Assembly (NCBI RefSeq): GCF_005049045.1
Contig: NZ_SUPK01000007.1
Coordinates: 212,668-276,667, forward strand
DNA length: 64,000 nt
From: Cohnella pontilimi
GTDB lineage: Bacteria; Bacillota; Bacilli; Paenibacillales; Paenibacillaceae
Direction: 5' to 3'
Below the pieces are notes generated by a model that was not told the origin of the DNA, did not search any database, and saw only the letters and a program-made list of their open reading frames with translations. Below are positions 1 to 7,061 of this stretch, one piece after another. The translations under genes and the position numbers were made by a program. How positions within the stretch are numbered: the stretch's first letter is position 1; each line of letters opens with the position of its first letter.

Positions 1-2
1 AG

Positions 3-668
3 CGCAGCGTGCGGGTCGGCATGACCACGAGGGAATTGGACGACATCGGCGGTGAGCTGCTTCGCCGCCAGGGAGCCGTGTCGGCCCCGAAGAAAGTGTA
101 CAATTTTCCGGGCTATACCTGCATCAGCGTGAACCGGGCCGTCGCGCACGGCGTGCCGGGAGATCAGGTCATTCAGCCGGGCGATCTGATCAACATCGAT
201 GTATGCGCGGAGAAGAACGGCTATGTGGCGGATGCAGGGCACTCTTTTCAAATTCCGCCGTATTCAGAAGCGGTCACGCGTCTTTGCCGTCACACGCACG
301 ATACGATGATGAAAGTCATCTCCTCGCTTAAGCATGGAGTGCTGGTGAGCGAAATCGGCAAAATCGTCGAACGCGAGGCGGCGCACGGCGGGTATCGGGT
401 GATCAAAACCTTGTGCAGCCACGGAGTCGGCCGATCGATCCATGAGTATCCGGAGGAGATTTTGCCGGTTTACAATCGGCGCGACAAACGGGTGCTAACG
501 GAAGGTCTGGTCATCACGGTCGAGCCTTTTCTGTCAACCGGCGCCGAGCATGTGTGGGAAGAGCGAGACGGCTGGACATTGACCGTACCGGACGGATGCA
601 TGGCCGCCCAGCATGAGCACACGATCGTGATTACGCGGGATCAGCCGATTATTTTAACGGTTGCCTGA
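3..668 (+). CDS. map: Methionine aminopeptidase type I, 5'-truncated by the window edge
   Basis: Removes the N-terminal methionine from nascent proteins; cytosolic metalloenzyme. The frame stays open to the window edge, so about 30 residues are missing. Numbering from the GTG at 9, all five metal ligands of the family are visible: D64 (NIDV), D75 (ADAGH), H138 (CSHGVG), E172 (TVEP) and E203 (QHEHT); the substrate-binding H47 and H145 are also kept. A strong terminator follows the stop. A second, full-length paralogue lies at 16134-16880 on the other strand and differs considerably in sequence, so this copy may be a specialised or accessory enzyme. Assignment is secure; which copy is the main one is not. 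Confidence 0.93.
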   Translation, partial: RSVRVGMTTRELDDIGGELLRRQGAVSAPKKVYNFPGYTCISVNRAVAHGVPGDQVIQPGDLINIDVCAEKNGYVADAGHSFQIPPYSEAVTRLCRHTHDTMMKVISSLKHGVLVSEIGKIVEREAAHGGYRVIKTLCSHGVGRSIHEYPEEILPVYNRRDKRVLTEGLVITVEPFLSTGAEHVWEERDGWTLTVPDGCMAAQHEHTIVITRDQPIILTVA

Positions 669-673
669 ACAAG

Positions 674-710
674 GAAAGAGGTTGCTCACGCAACCTCTTT
701 CGCTTATTTT
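674..710 (+). terminator. Rho-independent terminator after map
   Basis: A perfect 12-bp stem (674-685 with 690-701) and a 4-nt loop are followed by a short T-rich run. It ends the aminopeptidase transcript and overlaps the end of the small minus-strand gene. Confidence 0.85.
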
Positions 711-876
711 AATAATCCGCTCCCGGCAGCAAGTCAGCAGGTCTCTCCGACTCATCCTCGCCCGAGATTTCACTGTTGTCTCCGACCCTGAACCCGTATC
801 GTTCATAAGCACTCGTATCCTCGTATTGGGTGCTGGGATCTCCGTCCGTTTCATCGCGGATTTTCTCATCCGGCAT
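709..876 (-). CDS. Small acidic hypothetical protein (55 aa)
   Basis: Not a family I recognise. The reading frame starts MPDEKIRDETDGD and ends PADLLPGADY. It is very rich in D and E, has no hydrophobic segment and no cysteine, so it is probably a soluble, perhaps disordered protein. Evidence that it is real: a strong ribosome site (GGAAGGGAGG) sits 8 nt before the ATG, and the gene fits exactly between the aminopeptidase terminator and the next gene. An inverted repeat (946-953 with 967-974) lies upstream. Short acidic proteins of this kind occur in spore-forming Bacillales, but no function can be given. Confidence 0.6.
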   Translation of the reverse strand: MPDEKIRDETDGDPSTQYEDTSAYERYGFRVGDNSEISGEDESERPADLLPGADY

Positions 877-1076
877 ATGCGAAAACCTCCCTTCCGGTCC
901 ATTAGCGTGTCCCTTTCCAAATTTCGCTATCCGCCCGCAGCAGCAGTTTTCCCATTTGCCGGGAAAGGGAAAACAGAGTGCTTATTGAAATATTAGAGAT
1001 ACAGTGCGCATGCAGATAAGAGGGGATTCATACGCTGCAAACGGAGAAACGCCGACATCCCGAGAGATTTGGCACC

Positions 1077-1835
1077 ATGGTTCTGATCGTCTCAGTTTTT
1101 AGTTTGTGCATTTTCTGGATTGCTTGGCCGACTAGCGATAGACGTGTTCCAGTTCCTAATGCACCGAGGGATTATACATATGGACATAAGAGGGCCTCGA
1201 ACGGTATGGAGCTTCATTATTTACGCACCCGACCCTCCAATTTGATGCCCGAGAGTATTCATGACAATGTGCCTTCGACTCGTTATTACGGCATTAATGG
1301 GGGATTTTTCTATCAAAAAGAGTTGCTCAGCATTGCCATTGTCAATGATGTCCCCGTAAACCAGGCAGCCGGTACATATGGTGTTGGAATGACAAATGTA
1401 AAGTATGCGAGAGGGACGCTTGTGTGGGACGGCAGCATCGACAAACTCAGCGTGCAAGTCGCCCGCGAGGCGTCGGAGTTGATTGTTTCGAACCGTACTC
1501 ATTACTGGGCGCAGGGCGGCATTAGTATGAGTCTTTCACAGGATGATATATGGATGGAGCAAATGTTGGAGGAACATGCGCCTTTTGCGGATGAAGAACG
1601 GCTGCGTTCTGCTGCCGTCTATGATTTTGAAGGCAATGTGTACTTGGTGGTCAGCAGCAACGAAGGTACGCTAGCCGCTTTTCGTAAGGCAATCGTGGAA
1701 TCTATCGGCATTTTTTACGCGCTTCAGGACGGTATCTTTCTGGACGGGGACGGCTCTTCCCAGCTTCAAAGCCGAGAGGCTGTCCTGAAGGGTGACGGTC
1801 GTCCGGTCGTTCAAATGCTGCGGATCCTGAAGTGA
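1077..1835 (+). CDS. Membrane-anchored phosphodiester glycosidase (NAGPA domain) protein
   Basis: Resembles the bacterial NAGPA/DUF2233 family, whose members hydrolyse or bind sugar-phosphodiester bonds in exopolysaccharides. Visible family signs are the GINGGFF motif at about residue 73 and FLDGDGSSQL near the C-terminus. Residues 1-18 form a hydrophobic anchor, so the domain should lie outside the cell. The start is uncertain: the ATG at 1077 has no good ribosome site, whereas the frame is open upstream to 1020 and a CTG at 1035 stands 9 nt after AGGGG. That start would add the basic stretch QTEKRRHPERFG before the membrane helix, as positive-inside topology prefers. A bidirectional terminator follows. 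Confidence 0.75.
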   Translation: MVLIVSVFSLCIFWIAWPTSDRRVPVPNAPRDYTYGHKRASNGMELHYLRTRPSNLMPESIHDNVPSTRYYGINGGFFYQKELLSIAIVNDVPVNQAAGTYGVGMTNVKYARGTLVWDGSIDKLSVQVAREASELIVSNRTHYWAQGGISMSLSQDDIWMEQMLEEHAPFADEERLRSAAVYDFEGNVYLVVSSNEGTLAAFRKAIVESIGIFYALQDGIFLDGDGSSQLQSREAVLKGDGRPVVQMLRILK

Positions 1836-1840
1836 TACAA

Positions 1841-1882
1841 AAACAAACACCCACAAGGCTTGTGCCTTGCAGGTGTTTGTTT
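1841..1882. terminator. Bidirectional terminator
   Basis: An 11-bp stem of AAACAAACACC pairs with GGTGTTTGTTT around a 20-nt loop, with A/T-rich flanks on both sides. It separates the convergent glycosidase and csbD genes. Confidence 0.7.
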
Positions 1883-1890
1883 AGCGTGGG

Positions 1891-2067
1891 TCAATGGCTT
1901 TTCAGTTCGCCGATTTTTTCCTGAACCTCGCCTTTTAGCTTATCCTTTTTCCCTTCCAACTGAAGACGGGTATTATCCGTGGCATTCCCAACCTGATCTT
2001 TCACTTCACCCTTCGCTTTGGAAACGCCGCCTTTGATTTTATCGCTGATTCCGTTATGGTCACCCAT
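1891..2067 (-). CDS. csbD: CsbD family stress protein (58 aa)
   Basis: CsbD proteins are small, highly charged general-stress proteins of unknown mechanism. The sequence shows the typical lysine/glutamate-rich helical pattern (DKIKGGVSKAKGEVKDQVG, then a second KGEVQEKIGELK unit). The start is set by AAAGGAG 8 nt before the ATG of MGDHNG; a nearer upstream ATG lies inside the ribosome site. In Bacillus subtilis csbD is sigma-B dependent. A GGGTAA element (complement of 2102-2107) could be a related -10, but the -35 is poor and Paenibacilli generally lack sigma-B, so this is only a possibility. Confidence 0.85.
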   Translation of the reverse strand: MGDHNGISDKIKGGVSKAKGEVKDQVGNATDNTRLQLEGKKDKLKGEVQEKIGELKSH

Positions 2068-2194
2068 GTTCAACATCTCCTTTCGCTGGGGTACCATGTA
2101 TTTACCCTTTTCGGAGGATGTCGAAGCCAATGCGGGTACGGAAAATGAAGACAAACAAACCAAACGTTTGTTCTCTTTATTTGGGGCGTAATGG

Positions 2195-2200
2195 TATAAT
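2195..2200 (+). promoter_or_regulatory. Extended -10 promoter for the holin-like toxin gene
   Basis: TATAAT preceded by TGG (an extended -10) lies about 57 nt before the toxin ATG; no good -35 is present at 17 bp. A perfect 10-bp palindrome CAAACGTTTG (2161-2170) lies just upstream and could bind a regulator. Confidence 0.55.
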
Positions 2201-2256
2201 GAAGTTACAATTGAATCTTGGGTGGGCATGGTTTCCCTTCGAAAGGAGGTGAGACC

Positions 2257-2352
2257 ATGGAGTTGAGAGACGCAATAACGATCATGATTCTTTTCGCAAC
2301 TTGTGTAATTGCCCTTTTAACTTACATCGGAAACAACTACAAGAGAAAGTAA
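2257..2352 (+). CDS. Putative holin-like toxin peptide (31 aa)
   Basis: The peptide begins MELRDAITIMILFATCVIAL and ends TYIGNNYKRK. It consists of a short acidic N-terminus, one membrane helix (about residues 7-24) and a basic tail. This is the pattern of the Hol_Tox (TxpA/BsrG-like) peptides that act at the membrane, often as the toxin of type I toxin-antitoxin systems. A very strong ribosome site (AAAGGAGGTGA) precedes the ATG, an extended -10 lies upstream, and a terminator overlaps the stop codon. In known systems an antisense RNA overlaps the 3' end; I could not identify its promoter with confidence here. Confidence 0.75.
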   Translation: MELRDAITIMILFATCVIALLTYIGNNYKRK

Positions 2353-2390
2353 AAACCCACCCCAAGGTTGACCGCCGAAGGTGGGTTTTT
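2351..2390 (+). terminator. Terminator of the toxin peptide gene
   Basis: The stem AAAAACCCACC pairs with GGTGGGTTTTT across an 18-nt loop and ends in T residues. It begins inside the stop codon of the peptide gene. Confidence 0.85.
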
Positions 2391-2438
2391 ACCGTCTAAG
2401 ACCTAGAAGGGATAAGCCCATCCAAGCCAATTGTGTCG

Positions 2439-2461
2439 CCGAGTGTTAGCCGCACTCGGCT
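2439..2461 (+). other. 8-bp inverted repeat upstream of the VOC gene
   Basis: GCCGAGTG and CACTCGGC flank a 7-nt loop, followed by TTCTT. It could be a weak terminator or an attenuator in the leader of the following gene. Confidence 0.4.
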
Positions 2462-2540
2462 TCTTAGCTCATATGATATCACAATGGAGTTAAGAATTAA
2501 AATAAAACCTATTCATCCATTCATTTTGGAGGCGATTGAT

Positions 2541-2972
2541 GTGGTACCAGAGAGAGTAAGCTTAATTACGATTGGTGCAAAAAATCTTCCTGCGTTGAGA
2601 TCCTTTTATCAAAAACTAGGCTGGAGCGAGTTGGAGATCAGCTCGGATCATTACTGTGTGTTCACGACGGCTGGAGTCTTGTTGTCCTTATTTCCTTTGG
2701 AAGAACTGATTAAAGATTCCGGACTGGAGTCCGTTGAAACAACAAGCGGGTTTAAAGGGATTACTTTCGCGATTAATGTAGACCAACCGCAACAAGTAGA
2801 TCTAGTCACGGATGAAGTGCGGGCGGCTGGGGGGAAAATTATAAGGGAAGCCAGCGATGCATTTTGGGGCGGCAGAACATCATACTTTTTAGATCCCGAA
2901 GGAAATGCGTGGGAAGTCGCTTGGAATTCAACAGCGGAATTCGATGCAAGAGGAGCCATGATCCGTTTCTAA
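2541..2972 (+). CDS. VOC-superfamily (glyoxalase/bleomycin-resistance-like) protein
   Basis: A 143-residue protein with two beta-alpha-beta-beta-beta modules of the vicinal-oxygen-chelate fold: VSLITIGAKNLPALRSFYQKLGW at the N-terminus and GGRTSYFLDPEGNAWEVAWN at the C-terminus. Members are metal-dependent lyases or dioxygenases, or drug-binding proteins; the substrate cannot be told. The GTG at 2541 is chosen because GGAGG lies 8 nt upstream; a longer frame from 2433 adds an unconserved leader with no ribosome site. It stands alone between a hairpin and the next gene. Confidence 0.8.
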   Translation: MVPERVSLITIGAKNLPALRSFYQKLGWSELEISSDHYCVFTTAGVLLSLFPLEELIKDSGLESVETTSGFKGITFAINVDQPQQVDLVTDEVRAAGGKIIREASDAFWGGRTSYFLDPEGNAWEVAWNSTAEFDARGAMIRF

Positions 2973-3067
2973 AGATGCTGCTAAGCATCTTTTTTATGGA
3001 ATGCAACATTTTGGTTAATGATTTGCGTCTGAATAGGTACAACAATGCAACAGAGGAGGAATTCAGC

Positions 3068-3739
3068 GTGAAGAAACAATTGGCCAAAACGTTGGTTGGC
3101 GGAATGATCCTCGGCAGCGTCTTAACGGTGGGTGTCGGTTATGCAAGCCAATATGTGGAATCGATCAAAGTGAATACCAAACCGCTGACGATCACTTTAA
3201 ACGGTAATACAATCGTGTCGGGAGACCAGGCCAATCAATTCCACAACGGCATGGAGAATGTGCCTGTTACGTTCCAATACAAAGGCACAACTTATGTTCC
3301 GATCGGCTTTATGACCAAGGAGTTCAATAAGAATGTCGCCTGGGATGGATCAACTCGAACCATTGCGATTACCGATAACAATCCACATGGGATATGGGTG
3401 GGGCGATTGGAGCCAAGTTTAACGGAAACGTCAGCCGGTAAGTATACGTACTCCGTGAAAAACCAAACGGAACGTGAAGTGAGATTGGAATTTACATCTT
3501 CGCAGCGATATGATTTTGCAGTCAAAAACAGCAAGGGTGAAACAGTCTATTTATACTCCTCTCTTGCTTCGTTCGCTCAAGTTTTGGGGGAAGAAGTAAT
3601 CAAGCAAGGAGAAGCATTGTCCTATGAGATTGATACGACTGCGCTTGGTCTGGAAAAAGGGGATTACACACTTGAGGCTTGGCTCACGCCTAGAGATGGG
3701 AAGACCGCCAGCGTTGAAGTGTCTTTTGTTGTGAAGTAA
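3068..3739 (+). CDS. Secreted protein with copper-amine-oxidase-like stalk domain and BsuPI domain
   Basis: The GTG start (MKKQLAKTLVGG) is preceded by GAGGAGG. Residues 1-26 form a signal peptide, probably cleaved near GYASQ. Residues 35-105 match the copper-amine-oxidase N-terminal 'stalk' repeat common in Paenibacillus exoproteins (VPVTFQYKGTTYVPIGF, then VAWDGSTRTIAI). The C-terminal 110 residues fit the BsuPI family, named after an intracellular proteinase inhibitor (EVRLEFTSSQRYDFAVKNSKG, then a GEALSYE segment). The combination suggests an exported protease-inhibitor-like protein. Function is inferred from the domains only. Confidence 0.75.
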   Translation: MKKQLAKTLVGGMILGSVLTVGVGYASQYVESIKVNTKPLTITLNGNTIVSGDQANQFHNGMENVPVTFQYKGTTYVPIGFMTKEFNKNVAWDGSTRTIAITDNNPHGIWVGRLEPSLTETSAGKYTYSVKNQTEREVRLEFTSSQRYDFAVKNSKGETVYLYSSLASFAQVLGEEVIKQGEALSYEIDTTALGLEKGDYTLEAWLTPRDGKTASVEVSFVVK

Positions 3740-3818
3740 CGATGGTGGAAGTATCAACCTGTAATACCGTCCGGTTCTTTTGCAGAATCGGCGGTAAATC
3801 GGAATCGTTTGGTTTTCA

Positions 3819-4070
3819 TTGAGCTTATTATTTATATTAGCGCTATCGGGTACTGATAATCCTGAATCAGCAGCCGGATGGGGAATTCTAGGGTTGTTAT
3901 ATGCAGTACCTTTTTCAATCGTAGCGACAGTTAAATCATTCGCAAAAGCGAAGCCGGAAGCTAACGTGCATGATCAATTATTAAAACTTAATGAGTTGAG
4001 AGAAAAGAACATCATCTCAGAAGAAGAATTTACGAAAAAGAAAGAAATATTATTTGCAAACTATCAGTGA
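3819..4070 (+). CDS. Small membrane protein with SHOCT domain
   Basis: An 83-residue protein with a hydrophobic N-terminal segment (residues 2-11), a second helix (20-40) and a C-terminal SHOCT motif (LLKLNELREKNIISEEEFTKKKEIL). SHOCT tails usually mediate oligomerisation or occur at the end of membrane proteins. The TTG start at 3819 has no clear ribosome site, so the true N-terminus is uncertain or the gene is decayed at its front. A strong terminator follows. Confidence 0.6.
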   Translation: MSLLFILALSGTDNPESAAGWGILGLLYAVPFSIVATVKSFAKAKPEANVHDQLLKLNELREKNIISEEEFTKKKEILFANYQ

Positions 4071-4078
4071 AGCACGTG

Positions 4079-4113
4079 CCCCTTGGAAGTAAGTTTCCAA
4101 GGGGTTTAATTTT
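4079..4113 (+). terminator. Rho-independent terminator
   Basis: A perfect 10-bp stem (CCCCTTGGAA with TTCCAAGGGG), a 6-nt loop, then TTTAATTTT. Confidence 0.9.
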
Positions 4114-4157
4114 ATTCGCTATTGAATGTATAATTATGGAAAGTGAGGAGTGAGGAA

Positions 4158-4565
4158 ATGAAACCTTCCGGTCATCAACAAGTACTCGAATTTTTGAATA
4201 AACTCGAGCATCCGCTGAAGATGGAAATTGAGGAAGTTCGAAAAATCATTTTAGGTGCAAATGAACAAATTACGGAACATATTAAATGGAATGCGCCGAG
4301 CTTCTGTATGCATAACGAAGATCGAGTGACCTTTAATTTGCAAGGGAAAGGCTTTTTTCGACTCATCTTTCATTGCGGTGCCAAACCCAAAGCGAATCAA
4401 GGCAATGAACCTCTATTTGAGGACACCACGGGCTTGTTAGAATGGGTTACCGGCGACAGGGCGATTGTAAAATTCGCCAATAGGAGCGAAGTGGAAGCTG
4501 CTCGAGAGAAGCTTGCAGAACTCGTAGTGAAGTGGATGGAAGTAACAAGTCCAGGGTTTGAGTAA
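4158..4565 (+). CDS. DUF1801 domain protein (135 aa)
   Basis: Belongs to the DUF1801/YdhG-like fold, which includes iron-chaperone-like frataxin relatives; biochemical role unknown. The pattern ITEHIKWNAPSF...RVTFNLQGKGFFRLIFHCGAK is typical of the family. The ATG at 4158 is preceded by GAGGAGTGAGG. The gene begins a run of small co-oriented genes (4.1-7.0 kb) with short spacers, which looks like an accessory region and not one functional operon. Confidence 0.75.
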   Translation: MKPSGHQQVLEFLNKLEHPLKMEIEEVRKIILGANEQITEHIKWNAPSFCMHNEDRVTFNLQGKGFFRLIFHCGAKPKANQGNEPLFEDTTGLLEWVTGDRAIVKFANRSEVEAAREKLAELVVKWMEVTSPGFE

Positions 4566-4586
4566 AATGCCATATAGGGGGTCAAA

Positions 4587-4931
4587 TTGTTGAAACAAAT
4601 GAATTTAAGTCTTCTCCTTAGTTCAGCTATTTTAGGAGTCTCAATCATAATTGGCTGTTTGATCATTCAAAATCATCAAGGACAAAATAAATATTCAAGT
4701 GATCACAGCCTCAAGTCTTTAATGACATTGAAGGAAACTGCGGAATATTTAAATCTCTCCGAGTTCCAGGTTAGAACCATCATTTCCTCCGAAGAGAACG
4801 CGCTAAATAATAACGGCAGTTTCACAGGCAAGTTGTTCCCGATGATTAGAATCGGAAAAGACATTTACATAAGCACCAATGGCTTAAATGATTGGTTAAA
4901 TCAAGCTACAACACAAAGAACTCAATATTAA
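4587..4931 (+). CDS. Membrane-anchored helix-turn-helix (excisionase-like) protein
   Basis: The TTG start follows GGGGG. Residues 6-26 are a membrane helix; residues 44-110 look like an excisionase/MerR-type winged helix used by many small DNA-binding proteins: LMTLKETAEYLNLSEFQVRTII, then the wing FPMIRIGKDIYISTNGLNDWL. Having such a domain directly behind a membrane helix is uncommon. It could be a membrane-tethered regulator or have acquired another role. No partner gene is evident. Confidence 0.6.
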   Translation: MLKQMNLSLLLSSAILGVSIIIGCLIIQNHQGQNKYSSDHSLKSLMTLKETAEYLNLSEFQVRTIISSEENALNNNGSFTGKLFPMIRIGKDIYISTNGLNDWLNQATTQRTQY

Positions 4932-4966
4932 TCAGCCGAAATCACCACAATGATGGAGTGATTGGG

Positions 4967-5470
4967 ATGGCAAAAGCGATTCCAGGCAGATACACAGCCG
5001 AGATGGAAGGTTCATTCGTTGTATTTGTCATTGGGATGAGAATTAACCGAATGTTCGCTATACATAAATGGTTGCCAGTTTTTACAGCGATGGGTCCCAT
5101 GATCAGAGAACTCTATCAAAATCCGGAGCTTGGCTTTATCAGCACAGAAATTTTTTGGAGTTTGAGAGGACCGATTCTACTTCAATATTGGAAAAGCTAC
5201 GAACAACTCGAGAAGTATGCTCGTGAAGGACTTCATCTCGAGGCTTGGAAGAACTTCAATAAAAAGATTGGGACCGACGGAACGGTGGGCATTTACCATG
5301 AAACGTATGTGATCGGTCCTGGACAGTATGAGTGCGTGTATGGGAATATGCCGAAATTTGGTTTAGCCAAAGCCGGAAGACACATTCCGGCAGTAGGCAT
5401 GAAGGAAACATCCAGAAGAAGAATGGGCGGAGAAAATGATCCGGCTGTTCCGACTCCTGATAATCCATAA
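4967..5470 (+). CDS. DUF4188 domain protein
   Basis: A 167-residue protein of the DUF4188 family, small cytosolic proteins related by fold to heme-degrading or dimeric alpha-beta barrel monooxygenases; function unproven. Recognisable parts are FVVFVIGMRINRMFAIHKWLPVF, the segment ILLQYWKSYEQLEKYAR, and the proline-rich tail. The ATG at 4967 lies 8 nt after GGAG. It is followed after 10 nt by an acetyltransferase gene. Confidence 0.75.
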   Translation: MAKAIPGRYTAEMEGSFVVFVIGMRINRMFAIHKWLPVFTAMGPMIRELYQNPELGFISTEIFWSLRGPILLQYWKSYEQLEKYAREGLHLEAWKNFNKKIGTDGTVGIYHETYVIGPGQYECVYGNMPKFGLAKAGRHIPAVGMKETSRRRMGGENDPAVPTPDNP

Positions 5471-5480
5471 GGAGGTTAGC

Positions 5481-5903
5481 ATGAGAGCATTTCAAATTCA
5501 TTCGAGCTCTGCTGAGGAGAGTAAGTTTGTCAGAAAGAGCCTAGTCAAATTCAATGCAGAGCACGTAGCTGAAGAAATAATGAACGTGTACGAGGAAATC
5601 AACCTGAATATTAAAAATCATGAGGGTACGATTATTGGCGGATTAAATAGTGCGGTATGCTGGAACTGGATAGAGGTCGATATATTGTGGGTTGACCAAA
5701 ACTTTAGGGGGCACGGGGTTGGCTCGAAGCTGATGAATGAAATAGAGCTAATAGCCAGGCAAAAGGGCTGCACATTTATTAAACTCAATACCTTCAGTTT
5801 TCAAGCGCCGGAGTTCTACAAGAAGCATGGCTATAAAGAGATTGCAGTTATCGATAATGCACCCCGAGGGTATAAACATTATTACTTGATGAAGGAATTA
5901 TAA
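5481..5903 (+). CDS. GNAT family N-acetyltransferase
   Basis: A 140-residue acetyltransferase of the GNAT fold. The acetyl-CoA pyrophosphate loop is seen as QNFRGHGVGSKLMNEIE; the following strand and helix (TFIKLNTFSFQAPEFYKKHGYKEIA) complete motif B. Substrate unknown. GGAGG lies 6 nt before the ATG, and the next gene begins 9 nt after the stop, so the two are probably cotranscribed. Confidence 0.85.
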   Translation: MRAFQIHSSSAEESKFVRKSLVKFNAEHVAEEIMNVYEEINLNIKNHEGTIIGGLNSAVCWNWIEVDILWVDQNFRGHGVGSKLMNEIELIARQKGCTFIKLNTFSFQAPEFYKKHGYKEIAVIDNAPRGYKHYYLMKEL

Positions 5904-5912
5904 GGAGACAAA

Positions 5913-6518
5913 ATGGCTCCAATACTAAAAGGAATCATCCTCGGTTTTTCCATTGCCGCACCGGTTGGACCAATTGGTGTACTTTGTATACGGAAGACGC
6001 TTGATCAAGGAAGGATAATGGGATTCGCTGCCGGTTTGGGAGCTGCGACGGCCGATGCCGTTTATGGCAGCGTAGCGGCATTGGGTCTGTCTTTGGTCAT
6101 GCAGTTTTTAATCAAGCAATCGATCTGGATCAACGTTTTAGGCGCGGTGTTTTTACTCTATTTGGCTTACAAAACGTTTAGAGCGCCTATCCGGCATGAT
6201 CATGCACCGGACATCGCAAGACTAAATTACATGAAGACATTCGGTACGACACTGCTTTTGACTTTGACAAATCCTTTAACCATTGTTTCGTTTGTAGGGA
6301 TATTTGCTGGAATGAATATAGCATCGGAATCGGATCAGTCATTATTTCTGGTTCTAGGAGTGTTTGTGGGATCCGCTATTTGGTGGCTTTTCTTAATCAG
6401 CATTGTGGGATCCTTCAGACAAATGATGAGTACGAGGATCATGAAATGGATCAACAGTCTATCGGCCTTTATTTTACTGGGATTCGGCATGTATAGTCTT
6501 TACAAAACGTTCATGTAA
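5913..6518 (+). CDS. LysE family amino-acid exporter
   Basis: A 201-residue inner-membrane protein with six predicted helices. The N-terminal family signature GFSIAAPVGPIGVLCIRKTLDQG is clear, and the conserved TNPLTIVSFVGIF segment lies mid-protein. LysE/RhtB proteins export amino acids or small metabolites; the substrate cannot be told. Ribosome site AAGGAG precedes the ATG. It sits between two acetyltransferase genes, a common arrangement for resistance or detoxification functions. Confidence 0.85.
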   Translation: MAPILKGIILGFSIAAPVGPIGVLCIRKTLDQGRIMGFAAGLGAATADAVYGSVAALGLSLVMQFLIKQSIWINVLGAVFLLYLAYKTFRAPIRHDHAPDIARLNYMKTFGTTLLLTLTNPLTIVSFVGIFAGMNIASESDQSLFLVLGVFVGSAIWWLFLISIVGSFRQMMSTRIMKWINSLSAFILLGFGMYSLYKTFM

Positions 6519-6545
6519 ATCATCCTGCGTCAAGGGGGCCTGGAC

Positions 6546-6965
6546 GTGGAATACATCGTCAGATTTGCGGGCAGTGATGACTTCGATAACGTCACGAAAA
6601 TGGATTCTCATTTCGAACCGGAGTTTCTGAAGTGGAAGCTTGGGAACAAAGAAGCGATCATTGCAGAGCTGGAAGGTCGAATTATCGGATATTTGCGATT
6701 AGAGTATATTTGGTCCAAAATCCCTTATATCGGGCTAATTTTTATTTTGCCTGATCATCGAGGTAAAGGCATCGGCAAGCAGCTCATGGAATTTGTAGAG
6801 GAACACCTGAGAAATACAGGTCACAGTAACTTGTATAGCTCGTCTCAGGTAAACGAAGCTGAGCCCCAAGCATGGCATAGACATATTGGCTTTCAAGAAG
6901 TAGGCATTATTGCCGGCATAAATGAAGGTGGAATCGGAGAAGTATTTTTTAGGAAAGACTTGTGA
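6546..6965 (+). CDS. GNAT family N-acetyltransferase
   Basis: A 139-residue GNAT protein with the acetyl-CoA loop PDHRGKGIGKQLMEFVEEHL and the C-terminal HRHIGFQEVG strand that closes the fold. GTG start after AAGGGGG. Substrate unknown. A hairpin that may terminate transcription follows. Confidence 0.82.
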   Translation: MEYIVRFAGSDDFDNVTKMDSHFEPEFLKWKLGNKEAIIAELEGRIIGYLRLEYIWSKIPYIGLIFILPDHRGKGIGKQLMEFVEEHLRNTGHSNLYSSSQVNEAEPQAWHRHIGFQEVGIIAGINEGGIGEVFFRKDL

Positions 6966-6997
6966 TCGAACATAAAAGAAGATGACACGCACAACAC

Positions 6998-7040
6998 CGA
7001 TCCAGCTTAGGATAACAGCGATCTGAGGCTGGGTCGTTTT
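6998..7040 (+). terminator. Probable terminator after the acetyltransferase
   Basis: CGATCCAGC pairs with GCTGGGTCG (one G-U pair) over a 21-nt loop, then TTTT. Confidence 0.6.
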
Positions 7041-7061
7041 GTAATACCAGGAGGGTTGTCC

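Noticed and set aside
654..996. Longer frames on both strands after the first aminopeptidase gene
   Set aside because: They cross the terminator and lack ribosome sites; the 55-codon minus-strand gene explains the coding signal better.
2092..2125. Sigma-B promoter for csbD
   Set aside because: Only a GGGTAA -10-like word is present; the -35 does not match and the host group usually lacks sigma-B.
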